A stretch of DNA of 64,000 bases from NCBI RefSeq assembly GCF_900120375.1, contig NZ_LT635480.1:1246840-1310839 (forward strand), read 5' to 3'. Shown here one piece after another: positions 9,258 through 18,070 of this stretch. The translations under genes were made by a program, and so were the position numbers. Numbering within the stretch: the stretch's first letter is position 1; each line of letters begins with the position of its first letter. Source of the stretch: Ndongobacter massiliensis. GTDB lineage: Bacteria; Bacillota; Clostridia; Tissierellales; Peptoniphilaceae. The notes below the pieces were generated by a model, which saw only the letters and a list, made by a program, of their open reading frames with translations, did no database searches and was not told the DNA's origin.

Positions 9258-11039
9258 TTATACCCCGTTTTCCCGATACTGCAACCGGTACAACATCGAA
9301 AAAAGTCCTTCCTTTTGTAAAAGTTCTTCGCGCGTACCCGATTCCGCCAGTACGCCGTGGTGCAGTACAAAAATCCGATCCGCATCGGCAATCGTCGAAA
9401 TGCGATGCGCCACCGCAATCATCGTCCGCTTTTGCGCCATACTCTGAATTGCGCTTTGAATAAGTTGTTCCGTCTGCGTATCGATATTTGCCGTCGCCTC
9501 ATCCAAGATCAACACACTGGGGCGCCCCGCCACGGTGCGCGCAAAAGACAACAGCTGGCGCTGTCCCGCAGAAAGCGTCGCACCGCGTTCGACGACAGAA
9601 CTGTGATACCCTTCCGGAAGCATCTGGATAAAGGAATCCGCATTGACCAGCCGCGCTGCTTCCATCGCATCCTCCTCGCTGACCTGCGGGCGATGCATTG
9701 TAATATTGCTGAGAATGTCTCCGCTGAAAAGAAACACATCCTGCTGCACCACCCCGACCGTACGGCGCAGCTGCGCTTTCGGATATTCTTGCAGATCCAC
9801 GCCGTCCACGCGAATGGTCCCGCGCGTCGGTGCATAAAAACCGCAGAGCAGGCTCATAATCGTACTCTTCCCCGCGCCGGTTGCACCGACGAAAGCGATG
9901 AACGCCCCCGGTTCAATAGTAAACGAAACGTCTTTGAGCACCCACTCGGATTCTTTATAAGCAAACCATACGTGATCAAACTCAATCTGCCCGGAAAATC
10001 CGGCCGCCGGCACGGGGATTGCTCCGGTATCGACCGCCTCCTCTTCGTCAAAGAGGGCAAAAATGCGCCCTGCAGAAGTCATCGCCGATTGGATGACATT
10101 ATAGGTCTCCGCCAGGTTCAAGATCGGGAAGAAAAAGCGGTAGAGATAGTCCGTAAATGCGTAAAGCACCCCGAAGGAAACAACGCCGCGCAAAAATTTT
10201 CCGCCGCCGAACCACAGGAGTGCCGCCCAGCCCAGCGCCTGTACGATTTCAATCGCCGGCCGATACAGTCCGAAATACGTCACTTCTTTGCGCGCCGCTT
10301 TTTCATAGGCGCGGTTGGTCGCATCGAAATCTTCATAGATGGTTTTTTGGCGATTAAAGAGCTGAATGATACGCATCCCTGAAAGGTTTTCGGCGATTTT
10401 CGTATTCAATAGCGAAAGCAGGCGTCGCTGCTCCCGGTACACCTTGCGAATGGCCCGCCGAAAGACGATCGAAATCGCAGCAACCAGGAGAGCCAACGGT
10501 ACGATGGCGTTCGCCAAGCCGATGTCCATCGCATACATTAAAACGACAATTCCCACAAAATTGAATACATTGCGAAAGATACTCGGCAAAACCGTAGTAA
10601 ACATTTCATTGATCGCATCGGTGTCGTTCGTGACCCGCGTTACGAGGCTTCCGAGCGCATGCGTGTCGAAAAACGACATCGGCAGGCGAAGCACATGCTC
10701 ATAAAGTTCCTTGCGAATGCGAAACAGAATTTTCTGTCCGGTGCGCTGAAAAAGCCAAAATTGCACATACTGCAGCACCGCCGATGCGCCGACCAGACCG
10801 AGATAAAGAACGGCAAGCCAAAACACGCGATTAAGCGCACTTTGCTTCGCGGAGGCCGCAGCAGTTCCATCCAAAAACACGGAAAAATCGCGGTCGATGC
10901 CGATTTGCAGCAGGCGCGGCAATGCCAGATCTGCCAATGTCATGGTCAGGACCAAACTCATTGCAAGTACGAATGCCGGCAGGTGCGGTTTCATATACCG
11001 CAGCAAGCGAAGAAAGGGACCTCGTTTTTTTTCGTTCAT
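9258..11039 (-). CDS. heterodimeric ABC exporter subunit, catalytically competent half
   Basis: ABC exporter half-transporter: six-helix membrane domain (about 1-320), then an ATPase domain. Walker A reads G-A-T-G-A-G-K-S-T, the signature is L-S-A-G-Q (second G is A) and Walker B is V-L-I-L-D-E-A-T with the catalytic Glu, followed by the switch His in V-A-H-R. The start overlaps the stop of the partner gene by 4 nt, indicating equimolar expression. The pair resembles YheH/YheI, BmrC/D and TM287/288-type multidrug exporters with one degenerate ATP site. Substrate not predictable; peptide or drug efflux is plausible. Confidence 0.93.
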   Translation of the reverse strand: MNEKKRGPFLRLLRYMKPHLPAFVLAMSLVLTMTLADLALPRLLQIGIDRDFSVFLDGTAAASAKQSALNRVFWLAVLYLGLVGASAVLQYVQFWLFQRTGQKILFRIRKELYEHVLRLPMSFFDTHALGSLVTRVTNDTDAINEMFTTVLPSIFRNVFNFVGIVVLMYAMDIGLANAIVPLALLVAAISIVFRRAIRKVYREQRRLLSLLNTKIAENLSGMRIIQLFNRQKTIYEDFDATNRAYEKAARKEVTYFGLYRPAIEIVQALGWAALLWFGGGKFLRGVVSFGVLYAFTDYLYRFFFPILNLAETYNVIQSAMTSAGRIFALFDEEEAVDTGAIPVPAAGFSGQIEFDHVWFAYKESEWVLKDVSFTIEPGAFIAFVGATGAGKSTIMSLLCGFYAPTRGTIRVDGVDLQEYPKAQLRRTVGVVQQDVFLFSGDILSNITMHRPQVSEEDAMEAARLVNADSFIQMLPEGYHSSVVERGATLSAGQRQLLSFARTVAGRPSVLILDEATANIDTQTEQLIQSAIQSMAQKRTMIAVAHRISTIADADRIFVLHHGVLAESGTREELLQKEGLFSMLYRLQYRENGV

Positions 11040-12808
11040 GACTGCCCTCCTTCCACATCGGTTTGGTACGATTGCAGCGCATGTTCCAGCAGCTGTCGTT
11101 CATAAAGCTGCCGGTAATACCCATTTTGTGCGATCAGTTCTTCATGCGTCCCGCGCTCGGTGATTTTGCCTTCGCGCAGGACGAGGATGGCATCGGCGCG
11201 CTGCACCGAGGAAATGCGTTGCCCAATGAGAAGCAGACTGCGGTGCAGGCGGTAAACCGCATCTAAAATGTGGCTTTCTGTCTCCGTATCGACGGCGGAA
11301 AGCGAGTCGTCCAAAATAAGCAGCGGGGCATCCTGCGCATAGGCGCGCGCAATGGAGACACGCTGTTTTTGTCCCCCGGAAAGTGTCACGCCGCGCTCCC
11401 CGACCATCGTTTCATACCCCTGCGGCATGGCGAGAATGTCGCCCTCCACCTGAGCAAAACGCGCCGCTGCGCGCACCCGTGCTTCATCCGTCTGCGACGC
11501 GGGCAAAAAGGAAATGTTTTCGGCAATCGTATTGGAAAACAGAAAGCTCTCCTGCGGGACGACAGAAATTGCACGGTGCAGATCGGAAAAGGCGATCTCG
11601 CGCAGATCCACCCCGTCCAAAGTAATGGATCCGGCATTGACGTCATAGCGCCGCAACAATAGATCGATCAGCGTAGACTTTCCGCTGCCCGTACGTCCGA
11701 TCAGTGCCATCGTCTGACCGGGTTTGAGTTCAAAACTGACATCGTCCAAAATCCAAGGACTGTCTTCATCATAGCGAAATGAAACGTGGGAAAAACAAAC
11801 ATGGCCCGTGGGATGAGAAAGCGGCGTCGGCGTTTCCTTCTCGCGCACCTGCGGCTCCGCCGATAAAATTTCGTTGATGCGCCCCATAGAGGCAATGCCG
11901 CGCTGAAAGTTATTGACGATCAGCCCCATGGCAATCAGCGGCCAAATAATCATATACAGGTAATTAATAACGGCAACAAATCCGCCGATGGTAATGGTTC
12001 CGTCCAAAATGCGACGCGCGCCATAGAGCAGAAAGACGACGAAACTGATGCCGGAAATCAGGTCAATCAGTGGATCAAACAGTCCGTCGACGCGCACGAG
12101 ATCAAGCGTTTTTTCACTATACTTGGCATTGATTCGTGCAAATGAGGTCGCGCGATCCTCCTCGGCGGCGAATGCCTGAATCGTCCGAATGCCGTCGATG
12201 TTTTCCTGCACTTCCGTCGTCATTTCGGAGAAGGTATCTTGCACAATGCGGCTGCGACGCTGCAGTGGTCCCGCTAATTTTGCAATAACAAAGGTCATAA
12301 CCGGCAATGTGCAAAGCGCCACAGCCGTTGTTTTCCACCCAACCGAGACAATCATCATCACGACGGAAAAGACCCCCATGAAAAAAGCGTCGACAATCAT
12401 CATGATGCCTCCGCCCATGGAATTGCGAACGGTTTGGATGTCATTGGTCGCATGTGCCATGAGGTCGCCGACACGATGTTTCTTGTAATAACTGTCATCC
12501 AAAGATAAATAATGTCGGAAAAGGCGATCACGCAGCCAATACTCCAGCTGACGCGCGGTGCCGAACAGGAGTTGACGCCATACAAAGCGCCCGCCCGCCA
12601 TAAAAAGCGACAACAGGGCCATGGCGATAATACAATGCACAATGACGCGCTCATCCAGTGCGCCACGCTGTGCCACGTCGATAAAGTATCGAAATACCTG
12701 CGGATAAAACAAATTTGCCGTGTCGACCAATGCCAGAATCAACATGCCGCCGAGATACCGCGGCCATTTTTTTCGCAAAAACGGAAGCAATGTCCGAAAA
12801 GATTTCAT
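11036..12808 (-). CDS. heterodimeric ABC exporter subunit, degenerate-site half
   Basis: Partner of the next gene. Six transmembrane helices (about 15-310) precede an ATPase domain with Walker A G-R-T-G-S-G-K-S-T and intact signature L-S-G-G-Q. However, Walker B reads L-L-I-L-D-D (Asp for the catalytic Glu) and the switch His is Gln (I-G-Q-R-I-S). These two changes are the hallmark of the non-hydrolysing site in heterodimeric exporters. 590 residues. Upstream on the minus strand lies a perfect 7-bp hairpin (CACACGC/GCGTGTG, 12823-12843) just before a weak GAGGG ribosome site, which could affect translation. First gene of a run reaching the nucleoside kinase. Confidence 0.93.
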   Translation of the reverse strand: MKSFRTLLPFLRKKWPRYLGGMLILALVDTANLFYPQVFRYFIDVAQRGALDERVIVHCIIAMALLSLFMAGGRFVWRQLLFGTARQLEYWLRDRLFRHYLSLDDSYYKKHRVGDLMAHATNDIQTVRNSMGGGIMMIVDAFFMGVFSVVMMIVSVGWKTTAVALCTLPVMTFVIAKLAGPLQRRSRIVQDTFSEMTTEVQENIDGIRTIQAFAAEEDRATSFARINAKYSEKTLDLVRVDGLFDPLIDLISGISFVVFLLYGARRILDGTITIGGFVAVINYLYMIIWPLIAMGLIVNNFQRGIASMGRINEILSAEPQVREKETPTPLSHPTGHVCFSHVSFRYDEDSPWILDDVSFELKPGQTMALIGRTGSGKSTLIDLLLRRYDVNAGSITLDGVDLREIAFSDLHRAISVVPQESFLFSNTIAENISFLPASQTDEARVRAAARFAQVEGDILAMPQGYETMVGERGVTLSGGQKQRVSIARAYAQDAPLLILDDSLSAVDTETESHILDAVYRLHRSLLLIGQRISSVQRADAILVLREGKITERGTHEELIAQNGYYRQLYERQLLEHALQSYQTDVEGGQS

Positions 12809-12984
12809 GTGCCCTCACTTCCCACACGCGGTTTTGGCGTGTGACCCGTTCGCATTTCCGAGTTGTCCATCCCACAATGCACTCGATTTGATGCAAAATT
12901 ATCAAAATGTTTGAAACGGGCAAAAAAAGGATACGAATACAATATACCAAAAAACCATTGGAAAAAGAAATCAAGGAGTTCATC

Positions 12985-13527
12985 ATGAAAAAAATTGGCA
13001 TTCTCGTCGGCAGTTTACGCAAGGAATCTTGGAATCGCAAGGTGGCAAAGGCGCTTATCGACCTCTTCCCGGAGGGATATGGGGCGGAAATTATTGAAAT
13101 AAAGGATCTGCCTTTTTATACGGAAGACTTTGATTCGGAAGGCAGCCCCGCTGTCGTCACAGATTTTCGGGCACAGGTCGGCGCCAAAGACGCCTTTCTC
13201 TTCGTCACCCCGGAATACAATCGCAACATCACCGCGCCGCTGAAAAATGCACTGGACACGGCATCTCGCCCGTACGGACAAAATCAGTGGAATGGCAAGC
13301 CCGCCGCCGTCATCAGCGCCACTGTCGGCTCCACCGGGGCCATGGCAGCCAATCTCTCGTTGCGCAATTCCTTTGTCTTCCTCAACATGCCGCTTTTACA
13401 GCAGCCGGAGGTCTTTCTCTCCGCGATTGCGGAATCCTTCGATGAACAGGGGCATCTCGTTGAACGCACAAAGAAATTTCTGCAGGAATTTGTCGACGCT
13501 TATATCGCCTTTATAAATCGCTTCTGA
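12985..13527 (+). CDS. NADPH-dependent FMN reductase (flavodoxin-like fold)
   Basis: Small flavoprotein of the NADPH-dependent FMN reductase/azoreductase family, reducing flavins, quinones or similar acceptors in the cytoplasm. The phosphate-binding loop is G-S-L-R-K-E-S-W-N at residues 9-17. The flavin-contact motif T-P-E-Y-N-R-N-I lies near residue 75 and G-S-T-G near 115. I place the start at the ATG at 12985, preceded by AAGGAG; an in-frame ATG at 12907 lacks a ribosome site. The next gene, also a flavin-binding type, starts 25 nt downstream, so the two likely form an operon. 180 residues. Confidence 0.9.
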   Translation: MKKIGILVGSLRKESWNRKVAKALIDLFPEGYGAEIIEIKDLPFYTEDFDSEGSPAVVTDFRAQVGAKDAFLFVTPEYNRNITAPLKNALDTASRPYGQNQWNGKPAAVISATVGSTGAMAANLSLRNSFVFLNMPLLQQPEVFLSAIAESFDEQGHLVERTKKFLQEFVDAYIAFINRF

Positions 13528-13552
13528 AATTTCCCTACGGAAAGGAAACATC

Positions 13553-14044
13553 ATGGAACATAAAATGCGCCGCAGCAAACAACAGCTCTCCGCGGAGGCG
13601 ATCAATGCCATCCTTGCCCATGGCACTTCCGGCGTTTTGGCGCTTTTCGGTGAGGACGGTTATCCCTATGCCGTACCGCTCAGCTATGTCTACGAAAAAG
13701 AAAACCGGCGTTTTCTGTTTCACGCGTCCACCCGCGGACACAAAATCGAAGCCATGCGCCACTGCGCAAAAGCCTCCTTTTGTATTGTCGATCAGGACCA
13801 TGTTGTCCCCGAAGAATACACCACCTATTTTCGCAGTGTCATCGCCTTCGGCACGCTGCACTTTATAACGGAGGAGGCGGAAAAGCGGGCCGCGATCGAA
13901 GCGTTGGCAAAACGCTACGCCCCGGACAATACGGAAGAGCGCATGGAACAATCGATTTCGGGCTCTTGGAAGGTTTTGCAGATGATCGAGTTAAAAATTG
14001 AACGCATGACGGGAAAGCAGGCGATTGAGTTGGTAGAGCGATAA
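13553..14044 (+). CDS. pyridoxamine 5'-phosphate oxidase-like flavoprotein (Nim-type)
   Basis: Split-barrel FMN-binding protein of the pyridoxamine phosphate oxidase superfamily, close in layout to NimA 5-nitroimidazole reductases. Seen: M-R-R-S-K-Q-Q-L-S near the N-terminus, G-V-L-A-L-F-G-E-D-G-Y-P-Y-A-V-P-L at about 27-43, and F-H-A-S-T-R-G-H-K at about 62-70; these are family hallmarks. A proven resistance role cannot be claimed from sequence. RBS GGAAAGGAAAC. It follows the FMN reductase by 25 nt, which could supply reduced flavin. 163 residues. Confidence 0.87.
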   Translation: MEHKMRRSKQQLSAEAINAILAHGTSGVLALFGEDGYPYAVPLSYVYEKENRRFLFHASTRGHKIEAMRHCAKASFCIVDQDHVVPEEYTTYFRSVIAFGTLHFITEEAEKRAAIEALAKRYAPDNTEERMEQSISGSWKVLQMIELKIERMTGKQAIELVER

Positions 14045-14148
14045 GACGCTCACCAGTCGGTCCTCCTGAAAGCTCCTGTCTGCATTGAAAACCGGCCGCA
14101 GCAGTCAAACTCCCTGTGAATAACACCAGGTGAAAGGCATCCTCGTCG

Positions 14149-14177
14149 AAAAAAGCCCGGCACCGCCGAGCTTTTTT
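14149..14177. terminator. bidirectional terminator between flavin operon and clpB
   Basis: AAAAAAGC-CGGC and GCCG-GCTTTTTT pair around a 3-nt loop with one mismatch. Poly-T follows on both strands, serving the two convergent transcripts. Confidence 0.8.
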
Positions 14178-14203
14178 ATATTCCGAGTTTTCATCAAATT
14201 TCC

Positions 14204-16837
14204 CTACTCCACCACTTCGTAATCCGCATCAGAATCAAAATCATCGATGCGCTTCTTTGTGATGTCATAGGTGAATTTCCCGTCCGCTGCAGAAACATGG
14301 ACCGCATCGCCATCGGTCAAGCCGCCTTCGATCAGGCGCCTTGCCAAGTCGGTTTCCAGATGTTTTTGCAGGAAACGCTTCACCGGTCTTGCGCCAAACT
14401 GCGGCGAATACGCGGACGCCAACACCAGATCCTTCGCAGTATCATCCAGCGTCAAGGTGATGCTGCGCTCGCCCAGACGCGCGGCAATTGCCTGCGCCTG
14501 CAAATCAATGATCTGATCCACTTCCGCCTTTCCGAGCGCCTTAAACAGAATGGTGTCGTCGATGCGATTCAGGAACTCCGGCTTGAATGCCGCGTGCAAC
14601 TGCCTTTCAACCGCTTCACGCGCTTGTGCTGTCAACGCGCCGTCCGCACCCATGCCTTCCAAGATTTCTCGCGAACCGAGATTGGATGTCATGATAATGA
14701 TGGTATTTTTGAAATCCACCGTCCGCCCCTGATTGTCCGTGAGCCTGCCGTCGTCCAGCACCTGCAAAAGTATATTGAAGACATCCGGGTGCGCCTTTTC
14801 AATTTCATCAAAAAGCACCACGGCATAGGGCTTGCGTCGCACCGCTTCCGTAAGTTGTCCGCCCTCTTCATAGCCGATATATCCCGGCGCCGCACCGATC
14901 AACCTCGACACCGAATACTTTTCCATGTACTCCGACATATCGATCCGAACCATATTGTGTTCGTCGTCAAACATCGCTTGGGTGAGCGCCTTTGCCAATT
15001 CCGTTTTGCCGACGCCGGTGGGACCGAGGAAAATAAAGCTTCCGATCGGTCGATTGAGGTCCTTCAGCCCCGATCGTGCACGCAAAATCGCTTCGGAGAC
15101 CGCTTCCACCGCCTCGTCCTGTCCAATGACGCGGCGGTGCAAAATTTCGGGCAACTGCAATAGTTTTTCGCGCTCTGTTTCAACCAGCTTCGACACCGGC
15201 ACGCCCGTCCACTTGGAAACCACCTCCGCCACTTCCTCTTCGGTCACCTCCTCCTTTGCGGCATCTTTTTCCTGCGCCATCGCCGCCTCACTCTCCCGCA
15301 ACTTTTCCTCCAAGCCGGGTAAAGTGCCATAACGCAACTGGGACACTTTTTCAAAATCGTAGGCGCGTTCCGCCTCTTCAATGGCGTGGCGCGTATGGTC
15401 GATTTCTTCTTTGATCTTCGTCTGTTCTTCCAGCGCTTTTTTGCTGTTTTGCCACGCAATAAACGCCTCGTTATACTGTTCCTGCCGGTTTGCCAGCTCC
15501 TCCTCCAAAGCGCTCAGGCGTTGTTTGGAGCCCTCATCGGTTTCTTTTTGCAACGCCGCCTTTTCAATCTGCAACTGTAAAATATGGCGCCGTTGATCGT
15601 CAATTTCCTGTGGCATCGAGTCGAGTTCGGTGCGCACCATCGCCGCCGCCTCGTCCATCAAGTCGATGGCCTTATCCGGCAAAAAGCGGTCGCTGATATA
15701 CCGATCGGACAGCGTGGCGCACGCGATCACCGCATTGTCGGAAATGCGCAGGCCGTGATGGAGCTCATACCGCTCTTTGATGCCCCGCAAAATGGAAATG
15801 GTATCTTCCACACCGGGTTCCGGTACCAATACTTTTTGGAAACGGCGTTCCAGTGCCCCGTCCTTTTCGATGTATTCGCGATATTCATTCAGGGTCGTCG
15901 CCCCGATCATGCGAATTTCGCCGCGCGAAAGCGCCGGTTTCATCAAGTTGGACGCATCCATGGCCCCGTCGGTTTTGCCGGCGCCGACGATCAAGTGCAG
16001 TTCATCGATAAAGAGGATAATTTGTCCCTCTGATTCCTGCACCTCTTTAAGTACGGCTTTCAACCGCTCTTCAAATTCCCCGCGGTATTTCGCACCCGCG
16101 AGCAATTGCCCCATATCCAATGAAAAAATCATGACGGATTTCAGCCCGTCCGGAACATCCCCGTTGACAATGCGCTGTGCCAATCCCTCGACCACAGCGG
16201 TTTTTCCAACTCCGGGGTCCCCGATCAGCACCGGATTGTTCTTCGTGCGCCGCGACAAAATGCGAATCACGTTGCGAATTTCATCTTCCCGCCCGATAAT
16301 GGGATCCATTTTTCCGCTGCGCGCTTCGGCGGTCAAATCGCGCCCGTATTTTTCAAGGACATCTTCCGTTTCCTCCGGATTGTCCGACGTCACTTTCCGA
16401 CTGCCGCGAACCGACTGCAACACCTCACCGAACGCATTTTTTGTGATGCGAAAAGCTTGTAAAATCTCCTCCGATGGTATATTGCGTTCCTCCAATAAGG
16501 CCAAATACAGATGTTCCGTGGAAATAAAGCTGTCCCCCAACGTCTGCGCCTCATCTTCTGCCTTCAACAAAATACGGCGAAACACGGCATTGGGATAAAC
16601 CTCGCTCGCTCCGCTCTGCGTGGGCAATTGTTCCACGGCACGCTTCACCTGCACGCGATACGCCGGCACATCCACCCCCATTTGCGTCAAAACGCGCGCG
16701 ATCAACCCTTCGCTGTCCGTAATGAGTGCCAGGTGCAGGTGCAAATCGGTCAATTCCGGATTGCCATTTTTAATCGCCATATTCTGAGCATCTTGGATGG
16801 CCTCTAAACTTTTTTTTGTATATTTCTGATTCTCCAT
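14204..16837 (-). CDS. clpB: ATP-dependent disaggregase ClpB
   Basis: Hexameric AAA+ machine that, with DnaK/DnaJ, pulls proteins out of aggregates. Order: N-domain (1-~145), NBD1 with Walker [10 protein letters not shown] (about 205), the long coiled-coil middle domain (about 405-520) that distinguishes ClpB from ClpC/ClpA, and NBD2 with G-P-T-G-V-G-K-T-E (about 605). A C-terminal domain follows. 877 residues, usual for ClpB. It starts 2 nt after the dnaJ-like gene and shares its CtsR-controlled promoter. The first residues (M-E-N-Q-K-Y-T) lack any extension. Confidence 0.97.
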   Translation of the reverse strand: MENQKYTKKSLEAIQDAQNMAIKNGNPELTDLHLHLALITDSEGLIARVLTQMGVDVPAYRVQVKRAVEQLPTQSGASEVYPNAVFRRILLKAEDEAQTLGDSFISTEHLYLALLEERNIPSEEILQAFRITKNAFGEVLQSVRGSRKVTSDNPEETEDVLEKYGRDLTAEARSGKMDPIIGREDEIRNVIRILSRRTKNNPVLIGDPGVGKTAVVEGLAQRIVNGDVPDGLKSVMIFSLDMGQLLAGAKYRGEFEERLKAVLKEVQESEGQIILFIDELHLIVGAGKTDGAMDASNLMKPALSRGEIRMIGATTLNEYREYIEKDGALERRFQKVLVPEPGVEDTISILRGIKERYELHHGLRISDNAVIACATLSDRYISDRFLPDKAIDLMDEAAAMVRTELDSMPQEIDDQRRHILQLQIEKAALQKETDEGSKQRLSALEEELANRQEQYNEAFIAWQNSKKALEEQTKIKEEIDHTRHAIEEAERAYDFEKVSQLRYGTLPGLEEKLRESEAAMAQEKDAAKEEVTEEEVAEVVSKWTGVPVSKLVETEREKLLQLPEILHRRVIGQDEAVEAVSEAILRARSGLKDLNRPIGSFIFLGPTGVGKTELAKALTQAMFDDEHNMVRIDMSEYMEKYSVSRLIGAAPGYIGYEEGGQLTEAVRRKPYAVVLFDEIEKAHPDVFNILLQVLDDGRLTDNQGRTVDFKNTIIIMTSNLGSREILEGMGADGALTAQAREAVERQLHAAFKPEFLNRIDDTILFKALGKAEVDQIIDLQAQAIAARLGERSITLTLDDTAKDLVLASAYSPQFGARPVKRFLQKHLETDLARRLIEGGLTDGDAVHVSAADGKFTYDITKKRIDDFDSDADYEVVE

Positions 16838-16839
16838 AA

Positions 16840-17793
16840 TTACCTGCTTTCCGTTTTTTGCAACTGTTCATATAGGCGGCGCTGTTCCGCGCTCACCTTC
16901 TCGGGATTAACGATCTGCACGCGAAGGTATAGATCCCCGTGCCGCCCGCTGCGATCCCGAAACCCCTTGTTGGGAATGCGAATCTTTTTACCGGACTGCA
17001 CTCCGGCGGGAATGGCAATGTTCAACTTTTTCTCAAAGGTATCGATAATTTTCTTCGTGCCAAACAGCGCTTCCCAAGGGAGCAAACGCACATCCTCCAC
17101 GACATCCAAGCCGTCTAATTTTTCTGCGCCCTGCACGTGAATTTTTACGTAGAGGTCGCCGTCAATGCCGAATTTTTCTCCGCGCACCCGAATTTTTTTG
17201 CCCTCGGTAATCCCCTGCGGCCACTTGACAAGTACGTCGTGATCCCCGCCGGACAACCGGTAGCGAACCGTGCGCTGCCCGCCCTCATAGGCTTCCTGCA
17301 AACTGATTTCCAAGGACGACTCATAGCGCGCACGCGACGGCGTATGATGCCCTGTATTGGTATATACCGAGCGCCCTCTTTCCTGCTCGCCGAACAGGTC
17401 GCCAAAATTCCCGAAATGAATCCGGGAACCGCCCCGCGACCCGCCTCCCTGGCGCGCCGCACCGCCGAAAAAGAGATTGAAAAAATCGGAAAATCCGCTG
17501 CCGTCCCCTTGGTACGTGTAGGTTCCGCCATATCCATATTGAGACGGGTCGAAATTCTGTCCGCCCTGAAAATTATAATTAGCGCCGAAGGTGTCATACT
17601 TCTTGCGCTTCTCCGCATCGCCCAACACCTCATACGCTTCATTAATTTCTTTGAATTTTTCGTGTGCATCCGCATCATCGGGGTGCAGGTCGGGATGGTA
17701 TTTCTTTGCAAGCTTTCGATAAGCGTTCTTTATCGTCTTGGCATCCGCCGTCTTATCGACACCCAGCACTTTGTAATAATCCTGATATTGCAT
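16840..17793 (-). CDS. DnaJ/CbpA-type J-domain co-chaperone without zinc finger
   Basis: Stimulates DnaK ATPase and delivers substrates; here likely also feeds ClpB. Residues 4-70 are the J domain with H-P-D in K-Y-H-P-D-L. A Gly/Phe-rich linker (about 75-140) is followed directly by the C-terminal substrate-binding and dimerisation domains. The four C-x-x-C-x-G-x-G zinc repeats of classical DnaJ are absent, so this is a CbpA/type II J protein. Strong RBS (GAGGAGGGGTG). First gene of the clpB operon, directly behind the CtsR box. 317 residues. Confidence 0.93.
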   Translation of the reverse strand: MQYQDYYKVLGVDKTADAKTIKNAYRKLAKKYHPDLHPDDADAHEKFKEINEAYEVLGDAEKRKKYDTFGANYNFQGGQNFDPSQYGYGGTYTYQGDGSGFSDFFNLFFGGAARQGGGSRGGSRIHFGNFGDLFGEQERGRSVYTNTGHHTPSRARYESSLEISLQEAYEGGQRTVRYRLSGGDHDVLVKWPQGITEGKKIRVRGEKFGIDGDLYVKIHVQGAEKLDGLDVVEDVRLLPWEALFGTKKIIDTFEKKLNIAIPAGVQSGKKIRIPNKGFRDRSGRHGDLYLRVQIVNPEKVSAEQRRLYEQLQKTESR

Positions 17794-17856
17794 TCACCCC
17801 TCCTCACGGTGCGTCCTCTTAGTAGCGATTTCGCTCTAAATGGATTTTGCACCGAT

Positions 17857-17873
17857 TTTGACTTTCTTTGACT
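17857..17873 (-). promoter_or_regulatory. CtsR operator
   Basis: Minus strand AGTCAAA-GAA-AGTCAAA: a tandem heptad with 3-nt spacer that matches the CtsR consensus (A/GGTCAAA-N-A-N-A/GGTCAAA) at every fixed position. It starts about 5 bp after the -10 box, so bound CtsR would block initiation of the dnaJ-like/clpB operon. The ctsR gene itself is not in the window. Confidence 0.92.
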
Positions 17874-17878
17874 ATCTT

Positions 17879-17907
17879 AGTATACGCTATTTATCGCACG
17901 ATTGCAA
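17879..17907 (-). promoter_or_regulatory. sigma-A promoter of dnaJ-like/clpB operon
   Basis: TTGCAA, 17-bp spacer, TATACT on the minus strand, ending just before the CtsR box. No CIRCE inverted repeat was found, so HrcA control is not indicated. Confidence 0.88.
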
Positions 17908-18070
17908 GATAAATACCGGTTATTTTTCCGCCCAAAAGGAGACGCATGGCGCAATAGAATCGCATACCAGCACCACTGCATGCGAACGCCAAAAGAAATG
18001 CTACCGTTTTTTCGCCGGACCGGTACATCGATTTAAGCGCGCTAGCGTTCCCCGGCGCCCCACATTTTCT

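Noticed and set aside
9357-10382. 341-codon plus-strand ORF opposite the ABC exporter
   Set aside because: Antisense shadow rich in Arg/His/Cys, without recognisable domains.
12911-12943. TTGAAA...TACAAT promoter for the FMN reductase gene
   Set aside because: The spacer is 21 bp, too long for a normal sigma-A promoter.
17794-17878. CIRCE (HrcA) element before dnaJ
   Set aside because: No TTAGCACTC-N9-GAGTGCTAA repeat; only the CtsR box is present.
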